In this document: piece after piece, positions 11,338-22,344 of the stretch
How positions within the stretch are numbered: position 1 is the first letter of the stretch
Layout of the letters: every line of letters begins with the position of its first letter
From: Adiantum capillus-veneris
Taxonomy: Eukaryota; Streptophyta; Polypodiopsida; Polypodiales; Pteridaceae
Length of the DNA stretch: 64,000 nucleotides
Reading direction: 5' to 3'
Assembly (NCBI GenBank): GCA_014529385.2
Contig: CM043964.1
Coordinates: forward strand, 350,997 to 414,996
Translations under genes and position numbers: made by a program
Notes under the pieces: generated by a model
What the model saw: the letters and a program-made list of their open reading frames with translations, nothing else
Databases searched by the model: none
Told to the model about the DNA's origin: nothing

Positions 11338-12209
11338 AATCGGGAATTTACAATACGTGACCATTTTGGGAAAACGTGAAAAATGTGTAATTCCAATCTT
11401 TACTGCTTCTACATATTCATCCTCGATGTGCATCCGTACGTCTTCGATCTTTAGCAGCTTCTGTTAACTGACGTTGACTCAGTTAACAATTTGACACAGA
11501 TCGTAATAGAGCATATGCTACTGAATATCAAAACAATATTGTACCAGAAACAAGCTGCGTCTTATGTTCAGCTGCTCCAGACAGAATACTTCATGTACGT
11601 GGTGGATCACTTTTTATTGTCGATTCTAGTGCTACAAGAAATATGACATATCTGTCTAAGAACTATCATCCACTACGAGTTCAACGTGTTGTTTATCTTG
11701 TTGATGATACTACTTATCAAGTAAAGGGTATTGGAGAATTATATCTTGGTACCTTATCTTCTTCCACTTGAATTTTGCGAGGAGTATTACATGTACCAGA
11801 TCTTCAACGTAATCTTCTTTCAGTTGCTAGACTTGTTGATCTTGGTCTGTTTGTTAGATTTGATCATACCAAATGCCAAATTGAGAAAGATGGACAGATA
11901 GATTTCATTGCTCTAGGTGATCATGATTGCAAAGTATGGCATCACCATTTTGTTCATGCTGATTTCTCAAAACTCCTTGATCTTCAGCGTTGTGATCTTG
12001 TTCATGGCATGGATCTTAAAGCCCATCCCCATATGGGAGTTTGTGAGTTTTGTGCTCTTGGGAAACACAATTGTAAACCCTTTCCTCTTTCAAATACAAC
12101 TCATTCTCATAACATATTGGATCTTGTTCATACTAATACATGTGGACCTCTACCTTCTTCGAGATCACAATATCGCTACTTCATTACTTTCATTGATGAT
12201 TTCTCACGG
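11338..12209 (+). pseudogene. Copia polyprotein fragment (protease to integrase), copy 1
   Basis: Translation shows the retropepsin start FIVDSSATRNMTYL (VDSGA-type, altered to VDSSA) near 11613, a GAG-pre-integrase block (WHHHFVHADFSKLLDLQRCD near 11937), an integrase HHCC-like segment (CEFCALGKHNCKPF) and the integrase core start (DLVHTNTCGPLP to TFIDDFSR). Compared with copy 2 at 23495 it lacks about 74 bp upstream of the WHH block, and a TGA interrupts the region near 11769. It stops abruptly at 12209, where gypsy element B begins. It is a dead fragment of a Ty1/copia element. Confidence 0.85.
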
Positions 12210-13348
12210 TGTGAGCAGGATGGAAACACATAGAACGCCTCTATAACGACCCGACACAAACTCTTGGAATGATATACACACACACTATGGGGCACCACTC
12301 GGCTTACACAACACACCTGGCCGAGACAGGGAACACACTTATGGAGTGCGAGGAGAGAGACTATCCACTTGCCCACTCCACACAGAGACACACACACACC
12401 CAAAAAACTCAGCTCAAAAGAAGATAACTTCTGATGTTTAGATACAAATGAGCTTGGGCCAACACCAATGGGGCAAACAACTCACACAATATGTGTAAAA
12501 TGTATCAGATACAATCACAAATTGGAGCAGAAGCTTCGATCATAGGAGAAACTTACACAGCAAAAATAGCAAAAAAAGAGTGAGGAATTTGGCAAAATTG
12601 ACAGTGCCATCGCGTCCGAAACGGCCCAAAACCCCAGTCTACAATGTCAAAGTTCTCAAATGCGACCTCGGATGAGAAGTTTAGGGCCAAAACAGTCTCC
12701 AAAAACACCAGAAACACACCTGCGGCTGTTTCTCCTCTCTTCTCCATGTTTTTTATGGTCTTCTCTCTTGTTTTCAGTTCCCACACTTAGCTTTATTACT
12801 TGGGCACCCTTGGCCTTTTAGTTGACCTCAAACGGACCCCGAACAGCAGGCCAAAAACTGACCTCGCAGTGCATAGCAGTGTCACCTTTTTGCATGATCC
12901 GCACACCTGGCACTCAACTTTTCTCAATAATGCATCCAGCCACCATGTGAAGTGGCCCCAAAATATGTTCCTCATGATGACCTCTAAGTATAATTATCAC
13001 AAGAAAACATCCACGTCGTGTCCGTAATCATCCAGGTACAAATATTGACCCCGTTCGACCTCCTGACGCCACTAGATGCCATCTGACGCACCTGCTTACC
13101 TCATGTCGTCGGCCCGCGGATAGCTTCCTCGAGAAGTTTTATGCGCTACCAACTCCTCATTATTATAGAAAAAAGACACCGGTACTAGTGATAGTGAAAA
13201 TCGATGCACTATGTACATGATGTTCTACCTGTACACATGTGGGCCCCACGTAACCACCTGGCTCTAGAAAATGGGCAATCCTTTATTTGATGCACCATGC
13301 ATGGGTATGTACATATGAGCAATCCCTTGCTCCAAAAAACTCCTGACA
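12210..13348 (-). repeat. 3' LTR of gypsy element B
   Basis: It runs from TGTGAGCAGG at the low end to CTCCTGACA at the high end, so on the minus strand it begins TGTCAGGAG and ends CTCACA. It aligns along its whole length with 22345-23481. The purine-rich tract complementary to about 13349-13366 (AGGGGATAGGAAAATTA) lies just upstream on the minus strand and is the polypurine tract. Confidence 0.9.
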
Positions 13349-13489
13349 TAATTTTCCTATCCCCTAGCCTGCTAGATCATTCATGATCAACAGCAGCAAA
13401 AAGCGATATGAGACTCGTCGCGTCATAGGTCTCCTCATCCCTCACAGACATTACTTGCTCTACAGACAGCTCATCTTGCTCCACCATAA

Positions 13490-14540
13490 TTACCTGGCAT
13501 GATATAATTTAAGATGCAATCCATTGACCCTTGACTTATGAAAAATTCCATCCAGGTTAGCCAACTGATGTGTACCATTCGGGAAACACTCCACTACCTT
13601 GAAAGGGCCTTCCCACTTAATTTGAAACTTCTTTTGGAAGGTGTTGTCCAGCTTACTGTTATAGCGCAAAACCAAGTCATGCTTCTTGATACCCTTACTT
13701 TTAACCTTTTCATTTATCTTTGCCAAAGCCTTATCCTGCATCTGCCCATAATGCTCCAATGCACTCATCCTATCCAGCTGAACCTCTTGTAACTGTAAGA
13801 GCCTCTCTTTGAATGCATCACTAGACGGCCCAAGTAGCTTCTCTAGCATCTTTACTGCAAGAAACTCTACTTCCACAGGCAATAGTGCTTCTTTTCCATA
13901 CACCAAATGAAATGGAGTAAACCCCGTACATGTCTTCACCGACGTACGGTAAGCCCATAATGCACTAGGCAATTCCAAATCCCAATTCTTTCCTTGGTGC
14001 TCTGTCACTTTCGAAAGGATTTGTATCAACTCACCATTGAACCTTTCATTTAAGCGCATAAAAAATCTAGCAGTTTAGCTCTAAAGCCAGGCCCCTTATC
14101 TGAAAGTAACTCTAGTGGTACCCCAAACTTGCAACATATTTCATCATACACAAATTTTGCCACATCCTTTGCAGTGATTTGTTTTACTGCAATAGCCTCT
14201 GCCCATCTAGAGAGATAGTCCACCGCAGTCAAAATATAGCTTTTGCCCCTGCTTGTGATAGGTAACGGGCCTATTGCATCAATCCCCCACTTTTCAAACA
14301 CATCAAACGTCATAATGGTTTTTCATAATTCTGGCTTCAACACTCTCTTCCCAAATGCTTGACACCTATTGCAAGACCTACACCAATGGTGAAAATCCTT
14401 GTGCAAACTAGGCTAGACATACCCCTCTTGCAAGATCTTATGCAAAGTGATCTTTAGAGAAAAATGGCCACCACATGCGCCTTCATGATTCTCTTCCAAC
14501 ACTCTATAAAGCTCCCCCCTCCAAGGTACTCGTCTCAACA
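13490..14540 (-). pseudogene. Integrase of gypsy element B
   Basis: Minus-strand sequence from about 14540 to 13490 encodes the integrase. A zinc-finger-like segment comes first (HHWCRSCNRCQAFGK region, 14330-14400), then the catalytic core with GIDAIGPLP, a YLSRWAEA block and LLSDKGPGF. It then shifts frame near 14055 into a second frame with RFNGELIQ, LWAYRTSVKTCTGFTPFHLVYG and the C-terminal GPY-like module (WEGPFKVVECFPNGTHQLANLDG). The tail ends at a stop at 13490. The role in the family is insertion of the cDNA into host DNA. The frameshift at 14050-14059 and stops in the zinc-finger region make it non-functional as it stands. Confidence 0.85.
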
Positions 14541-14559
14541 CAAGATCAACCCCTTTCAT

Positions 14560-15747
14560 TTATAAAACATCACCAATCAATTTGTACCTATATGCTCTAC
14601 GCACAAAACCATACTTCTTAGACTTCTGAATCTCCTTTGGAATGATTCCTGTTAGCAAAAACTCCTCTTCTTGAGCCAAACTTTCCCGGCCATGATAAAG
14701 AGGTAAAGTGGTCCTCAACACAAATAACTCTCCAATCATGCTTTGAGCTGCTTCATGTGATTCTCCATTTAGAGAACGTTCAATGTGTCTGATGCTCCAT
14801 GCTTCAAAATTTTTTAACAGGCCTTTAATTCTAAAACACATTTCCTTCAATGAGCTATTCTTGCTCTTCCACACACCCAGCACTTGCTTCACCACTAACA
14901 AGGCATCACCTTTAATGCTCAACCTTCGAACCCCATGCTTCAAACAAATGTGTAATCCAGCTTCCAGAGTAGCATATTCAGCCTCATTGTTACTATGAGC
15001 ATCCAATTTGAACCCTCTCTTGCATACTAGCCTCCCCTCTGGATCATAAAGTGCTATACCCCCTGAAGTTGCATCATGGCTCTTTCTGTATGAACCATCA
15101 AAGAACAACACATGTGCATTGCTGATCTGTGGCACTTCTTCAACTACCTTTCCCACCACCTCTTCCTTAACAATAAGGGGATTCTCCTTATAAGTCAGCA
15201 AATCAGCTAGGGTAGCTCTTGTACTGTCTTCCACTAGAAAAGAGAAGTCAAACTCTTGCATCTCAATTACCCATTTCTTCACCACATTTGACATGTTAGT
15301 GCCATTAATTAATTGTGGCAAAAAGGTATAACTCGTCAAGAAAACAAAAGGTCGTGGTAGCAAGTAATGACGAAATCGTCGACAAGGAAATATTACACTG
15401 GCCATCACTAGCTCTACTTCCGAGAACTTTCTCTCCGCTACCAACTTTACTCGGCTTGCACAATACATTGGACTCATATAATGGCTGCCCTTCCCCTTTT
15501 GCAATAGCATGGCTCCAATGGCATCATCCCCTACTGATGGATTTACATAAAACACTTTCTCCCAATCAGGAGCCTGCATGGCTGACAACCCCCCTAACAC
15601 CTCTTTCACCTCTTGAAACACTTCTTCACACTTGTCATCCCATTGTAATGGATCATGCTTTTCCACGTGCTGTAATAGATAAAGGATTTGTGAAGACAAT
15701 GGAATAAACCGTTCCATGTACTTCACTTTGTGTATAAAGGTTGCCAA
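14560..15747 (-). pseudogene. RNase H and second (archaeal-type) RNase H of gypsy element B
   Basis: An uninterrupted 395-codon frame covers the connection of reverse transcriptase to RNase H (residues about 1-60), the first RNase H domain (FYVNPSVGDDAIGAMLLQKG, about 65-200, where the usual first catalytic Asp is Asn) and a second RNase H (FFDGSYRK, NNEAEYATLEAG, IKGDALLVVKQV, about 213-345) with all three acidic residues present. The tandem RNase H order defines the Tat lineage. It is the best preserved piece of element B, but the adjoining polymerase and integrase are broken, so it is listed as part of a dead pol gene. Confidence 0.85.
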
Positions 15748-15759
15748 TTGCTTCGTACT

Positions 15760-16598
15760 CGTAGGTGATGGAAGAATAATAATAGACTTAACCTTATCTG
15801 GATCAGCCTCAATGCCATTTTCTCACACCATATGGCCCAATAACTTCACCCTTGGCTGTGCTAGATGACATTTATTTGGATTAAGTTGTCCTCCACATTC
15901 ATCATATCGAGCCAATACCATCTGCAACTTCTCATGGTGTTCAACCCTACTGCTATAGACACAGAAGTCGTCCATAAAAGCTGTAACACAATTGCCAATG
16001 AATGGTTCCAATACCTAGTTTGCTCTCTCTTGATAGAAAGATGGTCCATTTGACAACCCAAACGGCAATACTGTGTAGCAATAGCAGCCCCATGGCATAA
16101 TAAAAGTTGTCTTTGTACGGTCTTTAAGAGCAATCTTCAATTGAAAATAGCCTGAAAAACCATCACACACACTGTACCTCTCATAACCTGCCACACTGAA
16201 TCCAAGATCTCATCAATGAATGGAAGAGGATATGGGTTCTTCTTAGTGGCTGCATTTAAGGGTTTAAAATCTACACAAATCCTCCACTTCCCATCCTTCT
16301 TTGGATTGAGTACTACTGGACTCACGCATTCTGTGGTCTCCACTGGAACTATAAACCCTGCCTTCAATAACTTGTCCACCTCTTCTCGCAAGGCTTCCAT
16401 CTGCTCTTGACCCATCCTTCTTAGCCTTTGTCGCATTGGCTTAGCACCTTCTTTCAGCTCTATATGCATCTCTTCACCCTTGAACCCTCTGATCTCTTCG
16501 TACAAAGTAATGAACAAATCAGGAAAACTAGCTAGCATGTGTAAATATATCTCCTTCTCCATAGCTGAGAGGTCTCCATTGATCATTTGTGTCATCAT
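15760..16598 (-). pseudogene. Reverse transcriptase of gypsy element B
   Basis: The amino-terminal half (16598-16137) shows the gypsy hallmarks HIELKEGAKPMRQRLRRM, VDKLLKAGFIVPV and KWRICVDFKPLNAATKKNPYPLPFIDEILD. A frame disruption near 16100-16140 follows. The palm motif then appears in another segment as AFMDDFCVYS (15960-15990), an F-x-D-D version of Y-x-D-D, followed by HLAQPRVKLLGHMV. Two or more disruptions separate the pieces. It copies the element's RNA into DNA in the intact family. Confidence 0.85.
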
Positions 16599-16601
16599 TT
16601 C

Positions 16602-16973
16602 CTACTTCTTTGACAATTCAACCTTCGTTTGCATCAGCCCTTCAATCACTTCATAAGGCCCTTCACTCTCATCTTCAATCTCACTTGCAAATGCGACTAC
16701 ACCAGACTCCTGGATCCCTTTGTCCATAAAAAGAAATGCAACATTAGCATCCTCATCACTATTGGTAGTGCTATCATTGTCCTCATCAGTCACTGTGGAA
16801 TAGTCTTCATCACTAGACTCATCCTCATCTTCATAAAGCTCCTCCAATCATTTCCTTGTGTCCATATTATATAGCTTCTTGGCGCCTGTCTTTCCAGAGA
16901 GGCTAATTGTACCACGTCTCCAATCCTGAACAGCTCCCATTGCACGTAACCATGGTCTGCCCAGTATAATAGG
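16602..16973 (-). pseudogene. Element B protease C-terminal part and acidic linker
   Basis: On the minus strand the sequence reads LGRPWLRAMGAVQDW with a basic stretch, ending at a TGA at 16848-16850. An acidic linker (EDEDESSDEDY, about 80 codons) follows before the polymerase. The protease continues on the far side of element F (19640-19780), where the frame ends in GAYPI. The break coincides with the ATAGG target duplication of element F, so the split was caused by that insertion. Confidence 0.8.
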
Positions 16974-17114
16974 TGTTGACTTATATGTGAAGCTACTCAA
17001 TATATGGCTTCTCTATATATGGCACCCAGGTCCCCTCTATATATACATCATCTCATGTGTGTATTCTATACACTTTGGGGTTCTATTTCTGTGCTCTCTC
17101 TTTCTCTCTCAACA
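16974..17114 (+). repeat. 5' LTR of element F
   Basis: It begins TGTTGACTTATATGTG and ends CTCTCAACA. TATATA-rich blocks near 17010 and 17040 are likely promoter elements. It is nearly identical to 19494-19634. Confidence 0.9.
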
Positions 17115-17126
17115 TGGTATCAAAGC
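17115..17126 (+). other. Primer-binding site of element F, tRNA-iMet
   Basis: TGGTATCAAAGC lies directly after the LTR end. The plant initiator-Met tRNA complement is TGGTATCAGAGC, so one base differs. Confidence 0.85.
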
Positions 17127-17139
17127 AGTACGTTTTTGT

Positions 17140-18060
17140 TTTTGATTTCTCTGCTAATTTAAAACAATTTTGCAGAAACTACCCGCCAAAGAGATAGGAA
17201 TCGATGTGGTCTACAACTTTGCAGAAGGAAGTTTTTTCAAATTCTTCAGCAATTTTAAGTTATTGTTCGCGGACTGCGTACATACCTGAAAAATAAATTT
17301 TTCTTTTTGTTTTTAATTTCTCTGCTAATTGAAAACAATTTTGCAGATATACTCGCGAGAAAGACCGGAATCGATGTGGTCTAGAACTTTGCAGAAGGAA
17401 GTTTTTTCAACTTCTGCACCGATTTTGAGTTATCGTTCACGGACTGCGTACATACCCGAAAAGCAACTTTCGCTTTCTGTTTTTGATTTCTCTGCTAATT
17501 GAAAACGATTTTGCAGAAACTACTTGTTGAAGAGACCGGAATCGATGTGGTCTACAACTTTACAGAAGGAAGTTTTTTCAAATTCTGCACCGATTTTGAG
17601 TTATCATTCGCGGACTGCGTACATACTCGAAAAGCAACTTCCGCTTTTTGTTTTTGAGTTGTCTCCTAGTTGAAAATGATTTTGCAAAAACTATTCACTT
17701 GAGAGACCGGAATCGATGTGTTCTACAACTTTGCAGAAGGAAGTTTTTTCAAATTCTACACCGATTTTGAGTTATCGTTCGTGGACTGCGTACATGTCCG
17801 AAGGCAAGTTTCGTTTTATGTTTTTGATTTTTCTGCTATAATTGAAAACAATTTTGCAGAAACTACCCGTGCAAGGGACCGGAATCGATGTGGTCTATAA
17901 CTTTGCAGAAGGAACTAGCTGCTGCAGGCATCGGAATCGATGAGAAACTATTTGCTTAAGCCATCGTAATCGATGTGGTCTATAACTTTGCAGAAGAAAG
18001 TTTCTCTAAATTCTGCACCGATTTTGGGTTATCGTCTTGGATTGCGAATATGTTTGAAAA
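17140..18060 (+). repeat. 171 bp tandem repeat inside element F
   Basis: The word AATCGATGTGGTCTAC and neighbouring text (AACTTTGCAGAAGGAAGTTT, GCGGACTGCGTACATAC) recur with TCGATGTG at 17201, 17371, 17542, 17713 and 17885, giving a period of 170-172 bp over about five copies plus a partial one. The period is a multiple of three, but no long frame runs through all copies. Confidence 0.9.
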
Positions 18061-18309
18061 GCAAAATTTTAGTTTTTGCTTTTGATTTTTCTTATAATTG
18101 AAAACTTCTCAATTATATTTTTTCTTCATCAATCATATATTTGTTACTGATGTAACTTTGCTGCAGAAGCCAATTACACATCGTTCCGATTCAGTCGAGC
18201 AGTTGATGATCGTCCAAATTCTATCGAGCTACTGTTGGTACATGATCTTTTGTTATATGATATACTCGTTCATTGATTCTCGTATAATTATTCTTTTAGA
18301 GGTATAGTT

Positions 18310-18800
18310 TCGTCGTTTTATTGATAATTTCTCGTTGATACCGTACTGATTTTGATGGTACCATGATGATGTTTTGTTAGTACTTTGGTCATGGTGATTT
18401 TTGTTGATACCATGATGATATTTCATTGATACCATGGTTATTCTGGGTGATGCCATGATGATGTTTTGTTGATACCATGGTTATTCTCGGTGATTCCATG
18501 ATGATATTTCGTTAATTCCATGGTGATTTTTGTTGATACCATGATGCTGTTTCGTTGATACCATGGTTATTTTCGGTGATACCATGATGTTGTTTCGTTC
18601 TACTATGGTTATTCTCGGTGATACCATGATGTTGTTTCGTTGATACCATGGTTATTCTCGGTGATGCCATGATGTTGTTTCGTTGATACAATGATTATTT
18701 TCGATGATATCATGATGCTTTCTGTTGATACCATGATAATTTATTCATTTTTATTGATATAATGATGATGTTTTGTTAATACTTTGATGATATTCATTGA
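18310..18800 (+). repeat. Minisatellite of about 42 bp inside element F
   Basis: GATACCATGGTTATTCTCGG followed by TGATACCATGATGTTGTTTC-type text is repeated roughly ten times, with alternating GATACCATGATGATG and GATACCATGGTTATT half-units. Copies become irregular at both ends. Confidence 0.85.
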
Positions 18801-19239
18801 TCACTACGTTGATAAATGATGTTTTATGTGGTATATACACATATCATTTGCATCACGTAATCACGCATCTTGTACTTTTACGTTCATACTCTATGTACCA
18901 TATGTTTTCGTGCGTGTATATGTCGTCAAAAGAGTGGCGTCGCGAACCATCTCTTATGGCATTGTGAATGTAAATTATTTCACTAACGATGCTAATAATT
19001 TTCATGACTATGTTTTTTTGAGTCTATGATATCTATATTGTAGGATTCATCAAAGAATTGATTTTATGAAGACAAACTTTGTGACAATAAAAGATTTATG
19101 AAGATATGTTTGGTGATGTCATATTGATGACAACATGAAGATATGTTTGGTGATACGATAGTGATGACAAGCTACATAGCAGATTCATGGAGACACTTCT
19201 GATTACGAGCTAATCCATAGCCTTTACACCTCTTTATTG

Positions 19240-19400
19240 AACCTTTGTATTCATTATTGTATTTGATAGGATAGGAGTAATGTAGCTCCTCATAAAACAT
19301 TCATTATAAAAGGAGTGGTGTATCTCCTCATAAAATATTCATTGTAAAAGGATAGATGTAGCTCCTCATGAACATTTGTATATTCAATGATTTTTATAAT
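19240..19400 (+). repeat. Three-copy repeat of about 50 bp near the 3' end of element F
   Basis: GTAGCTCCTCATAAAA-type text followed by ATTCATTRTAAAAGGA recurs three times between 19279 and 19380. It lies between the minisatellite and the polypurine tract. Confidence 0.7.
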
Positions 19401-19493
19401 ATAACGGTGGGTGTATATAGAGTTGTGGGTTTTTCCCTTCATCCCCCAAGGGTTTTTTTCATCCACAGCTAGGGACCCTTATTTGAGCGGGGG

Positions 19494-19634
19494 TGTTGAC
19501 TTATATGTGAAGCTACTCAATATAGGTCTTCTCTATATATGGCACCCAGGTCCCCTCTATATATACATCATCTCATGTGTGTATTCTATACACTTTGCGG
19601 TTCTATTTTTGTGCTCTCTCTTTCTCTCTCAACA
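19494..19634 (+). repeat. 3' LTR of element F
   Basis: It is the same length as the 5' LTR (141 bp), with about four differences seen by eye. It is preceded by GAGCGGGGG and followed by the ATAGG target duplication. Confidence 0.9.
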
Positions 19635-19639
19635 ATAGG

Positions 19640-21363
19640 ATATGCTCCCAACCCTCCTGGCATCACATGAAAATCAACCACTGCCTTTGCATCATATGCT
19701 TCCACTTCTAAGCTCTTTACAACACCCAAACATTTTACTTTCTGATGGTTTGCCAATCTGATCCGAAAACCTGACACCCCAGCAACTGTGAGCCCATCTT
19801 CTCAACGCATGAGTGTGTTATGACGCATATTTGGGCTCCGCCATCCACATAACCTTGTCCCAAATTTTTTCTTTTATGTCTGGTAGCTCATCCATTGCCA
19901 ACACCTTTACTGAACCTCTCTCTGGCTCTTTCTCCATTGGGTTAACCATCCTCTTCCACTGTCGCTTTAGCTTAGGCACCATCTCTATAAGCTGCCCAAA
20001 AGTAACATCTGCCTTCCTGCTCGTTAGATCCTCCTTCAAGTCATGGATTAATTGCCCATCCCCTAGTGGAAAATCTGAAACATGAAACTTGCGACGAGCC
20101 CTCCTTTTCCTCTTGGCCTTGACATCCTCGCCTTCATGGCTCTTCCCCTTCTTCTTACTAGGACCTCGGGCACTTCTTCCTTCCTTTTCCTCTATGGTCC
20201 TCTTCCCAATAGGCATCACTAATGTATCCTCTAGCTTTGATGCCTGCTCCAAGGTGACTACACTTAGCACTTTTGTCTTTCCCTTTTCCTCCTGGGTTAA
20301 TCCACTGGTTCCTTTGTCTCCCTTAATTTTAATTCCATAATCATTTGACCTAGTTAACACCTGTCTTGGCAATGGATACATGTCTCCCCCCATCCTTGGT
20401 GGCTTATCACATTGTGGGCTGATGTGTCCCAACTCTGCACAAATCATAACACGTGGGCGTCTGTCTCCAGAACCTACCATTGCTTTGTCCAACACCATTC
20501 CTGGGTTTATCTTCACCTCCTGGCTGATTTGCAAACCTCCCTCGACTTCGATTATTTTCCACTTGACCTAGCATGTTTAGGCTGAGATTCTTCATTAAAG
20601 CTACCACTTTCCTCATGCCTTGACTTAGCCCATCATCTTGCACTGTTGTAGTGACCACTGCTGGCATAACCTGAGGAGTAGCAGAAACCACTGGTTCATG
20701 ATGAACCCGACCTTGCAAAGAATCCATAGGCTGAAATTCAGACCTTATGGGAAAAGACTCTACCCCTAGCTGTCTCATTTTCCTCAGCTTCCACTCTTTG
20801 TTCCTTGCTACCTCTAGTGCATCTTCATATGTCCTAGGCTTCTTTAGCTCCACTCTCCAACGTATATTCTCCCAAAGATCAGCCAAGAACCTGTCCTTCT
20901 TCATCATGTCAGGCGGGGGTACTTGTGGTGCTAAGGCCTTGCACATTCGCTCCCATGCTAATGAAAAATTTCGTATGTACGCATCTACTGGCTCACCTTC
21001 CTTTTACACTAAAGCCTGTACTTCTTGCCACACTTTGTTAGGATCTTCTATCTTCACAAACTCCACTTCCAATCCATGCCTTAGATTATCCCAACTAAAT
21101 CTTACAGGTGGATCAGCCACACACAACTCCTCTTCAAATGCTTTAGACCAAACTCGTGCATCACTCTTCAAATAGATTTGGAGAAGACGTAACATGTGCG
21201 CCGGGTCATGAATTTGGTTGCTAATGCAAGCAACCTCCATCTTTTCTAAAAAGTCTTCCACATCTTCATCACTTCTTCCATGAAACTCCGGATAAGAGAA
21301 AGCCATGGCTACCCAAATTACGATGCTTTGAGAACCCCTTTGAACACACGTGCAAGAACCCAA
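19640..21363 (-). pseudogene. Gag and protease N-terminal part of gypsy element B
   Basis: Reading from 21363 downward, the gag domain begins with AFSYPEFHGRSDEDVEDFLEKMEVAC and continues through a retrotransposon-gag block, with a TAA at 21004-21006 in the same frame as the continuation EGEPVDAYIRNFSLAWERM. The CCHC zinc knuckle near 20450 is split between two frames: one carries the first cysteine pair, the other carries the CAELGHISPQC part, pointing to a single-base indel. A lysine-rich tail (KKKGKSHEGEDVKAKRKRR) and a protease segment ending GAYPI follow, the latter cut by element F at 19640. Gag packages the element RNA in intact relatives. Confidence 0.8.
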
Positions 21364-22318
21364 AACTTTTCACTACCCAATCCCCAAAAACTTCAATGGA
21401 GCTCAACTTTAGATAAGGACAAACACATGCACATCAAATGAGCTTTCATAGTTAATCACTGGAATTAAAACAGGAAAAGGACATTCCAGGATCTCTCGTA
21501 ATCTTCTTGGCCCAAACATAAAGACTATGCGTTGCTGGAAAAAAATCTTCCTGGACACATGAACATTTATCTTGATTCTCTGAGTTAAATGAAAAGGAGT
21601 GAATTGAGGGCCATTTGGATCATCCATTAAAGCCAACCATACAGCTCCCAAGAAGGAACACGTGACTTATCCTCTGATTTTGCCAAAATTTCAGCAGCAT
21701 AACAGCATAAATGGCTCAAAAGACAAAAAAACCAGCCATCACAACTCATAAAAATTTTGGCAAAGTTTCCCCAAAAGTAGAGGAGTGTGAACCCAAAATA
21801 TAGACCATATATGTATGCATAAACTGTCAACAATAGAACCCGAGCATCAAATAGGACTCACTAGTACATAGCCTATGGCGAGGTCACGAAAAGGGTGCTC
21901 CAGATACCTGTATCACCGAAAGGATCTCCACATTTGAGAATCCCCCAGCTCAATAAAACCTCACGCTATTGACCCTCACACGAAGGCTAATGCAAATTTT
22001 GTATAGTCAAGTCTTAGAAATGACTATCTTTCAGACCAAGTCTCGGAAATGGCTCGGACTGCCAAATAAAACCCAAGTATGGCTCCACAAATGCGTACAA
22101 TGGCAGTTTACACAAGTAACGTACAATGCAATAGACAATGCACTCAAACAGGCGCCAAGTGATGCATACCCACAACAACTGCAAGTGACATCACTGCTAG
22201 TATATCACTGTACTCCAGCTACCTGTACCTATGTGAATCACCTGTACATGTACCTGTAACCTATAATCTACAACCTGCAACCTATGATCCTGAATCTCGA
22301 AGCTTGAAGCTCGAAGAA
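21364..22318. other. Untranslated leader of gypsy element B
   Basis: No supported coding frame lies between the gag start and the primer site. It includes a short phrase containing AACCTAT or ACCTGCAA repeated near 22250-22290. Confidence 0.6.
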
Positions 22319-22338
22319 GATCCTCCGTGGGGGCGCCA
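22319..22338 (-). other. Primer-binding site of gypsy element B
   Basis: On the minus strand TGGCGCCCCCACGGAGGATC lies six bases after the 5' LTR end. The TGGCGCC start is typical of gypsy primer sites. The best guess is a tRNA-Lys-like primer with several mismatches, so the tRNA identity is unresolved. Confidence 0.6.
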
Positions 22339-22344
22339 AAAGAA

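Larger units (their letters stand above)
16974..19634 (+). mobile_element. LTR retrotransposon F, non-autonomous, carries tandem repeats
   Basis: Two 141 bp LTRs (16974-17114, 19494-19634) begin TGTTGAC and end CTCAACA. They flank a 2.38 kb interior. TGGTATCAAAGC immediately follows the 5' LTR and matches the initiator-Met tRNA primer site with one mismatch. GAGCGGGGG directly precedes the 3' LTR as a polypurine tract. ATAGG is duplicated on both sides (16969-16973 and 19635-19639). The interior has no gag or pol motif; instead it holds a 171 bp repeat array, a minisatellite of about 42 bp and a third short repeat. The two LTRs differ at only a handful of positions by eye, so insertion is fairly recent. 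It must have been mobilised in trans, probably by a copia element given the primer site. Confidence 0.9.
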
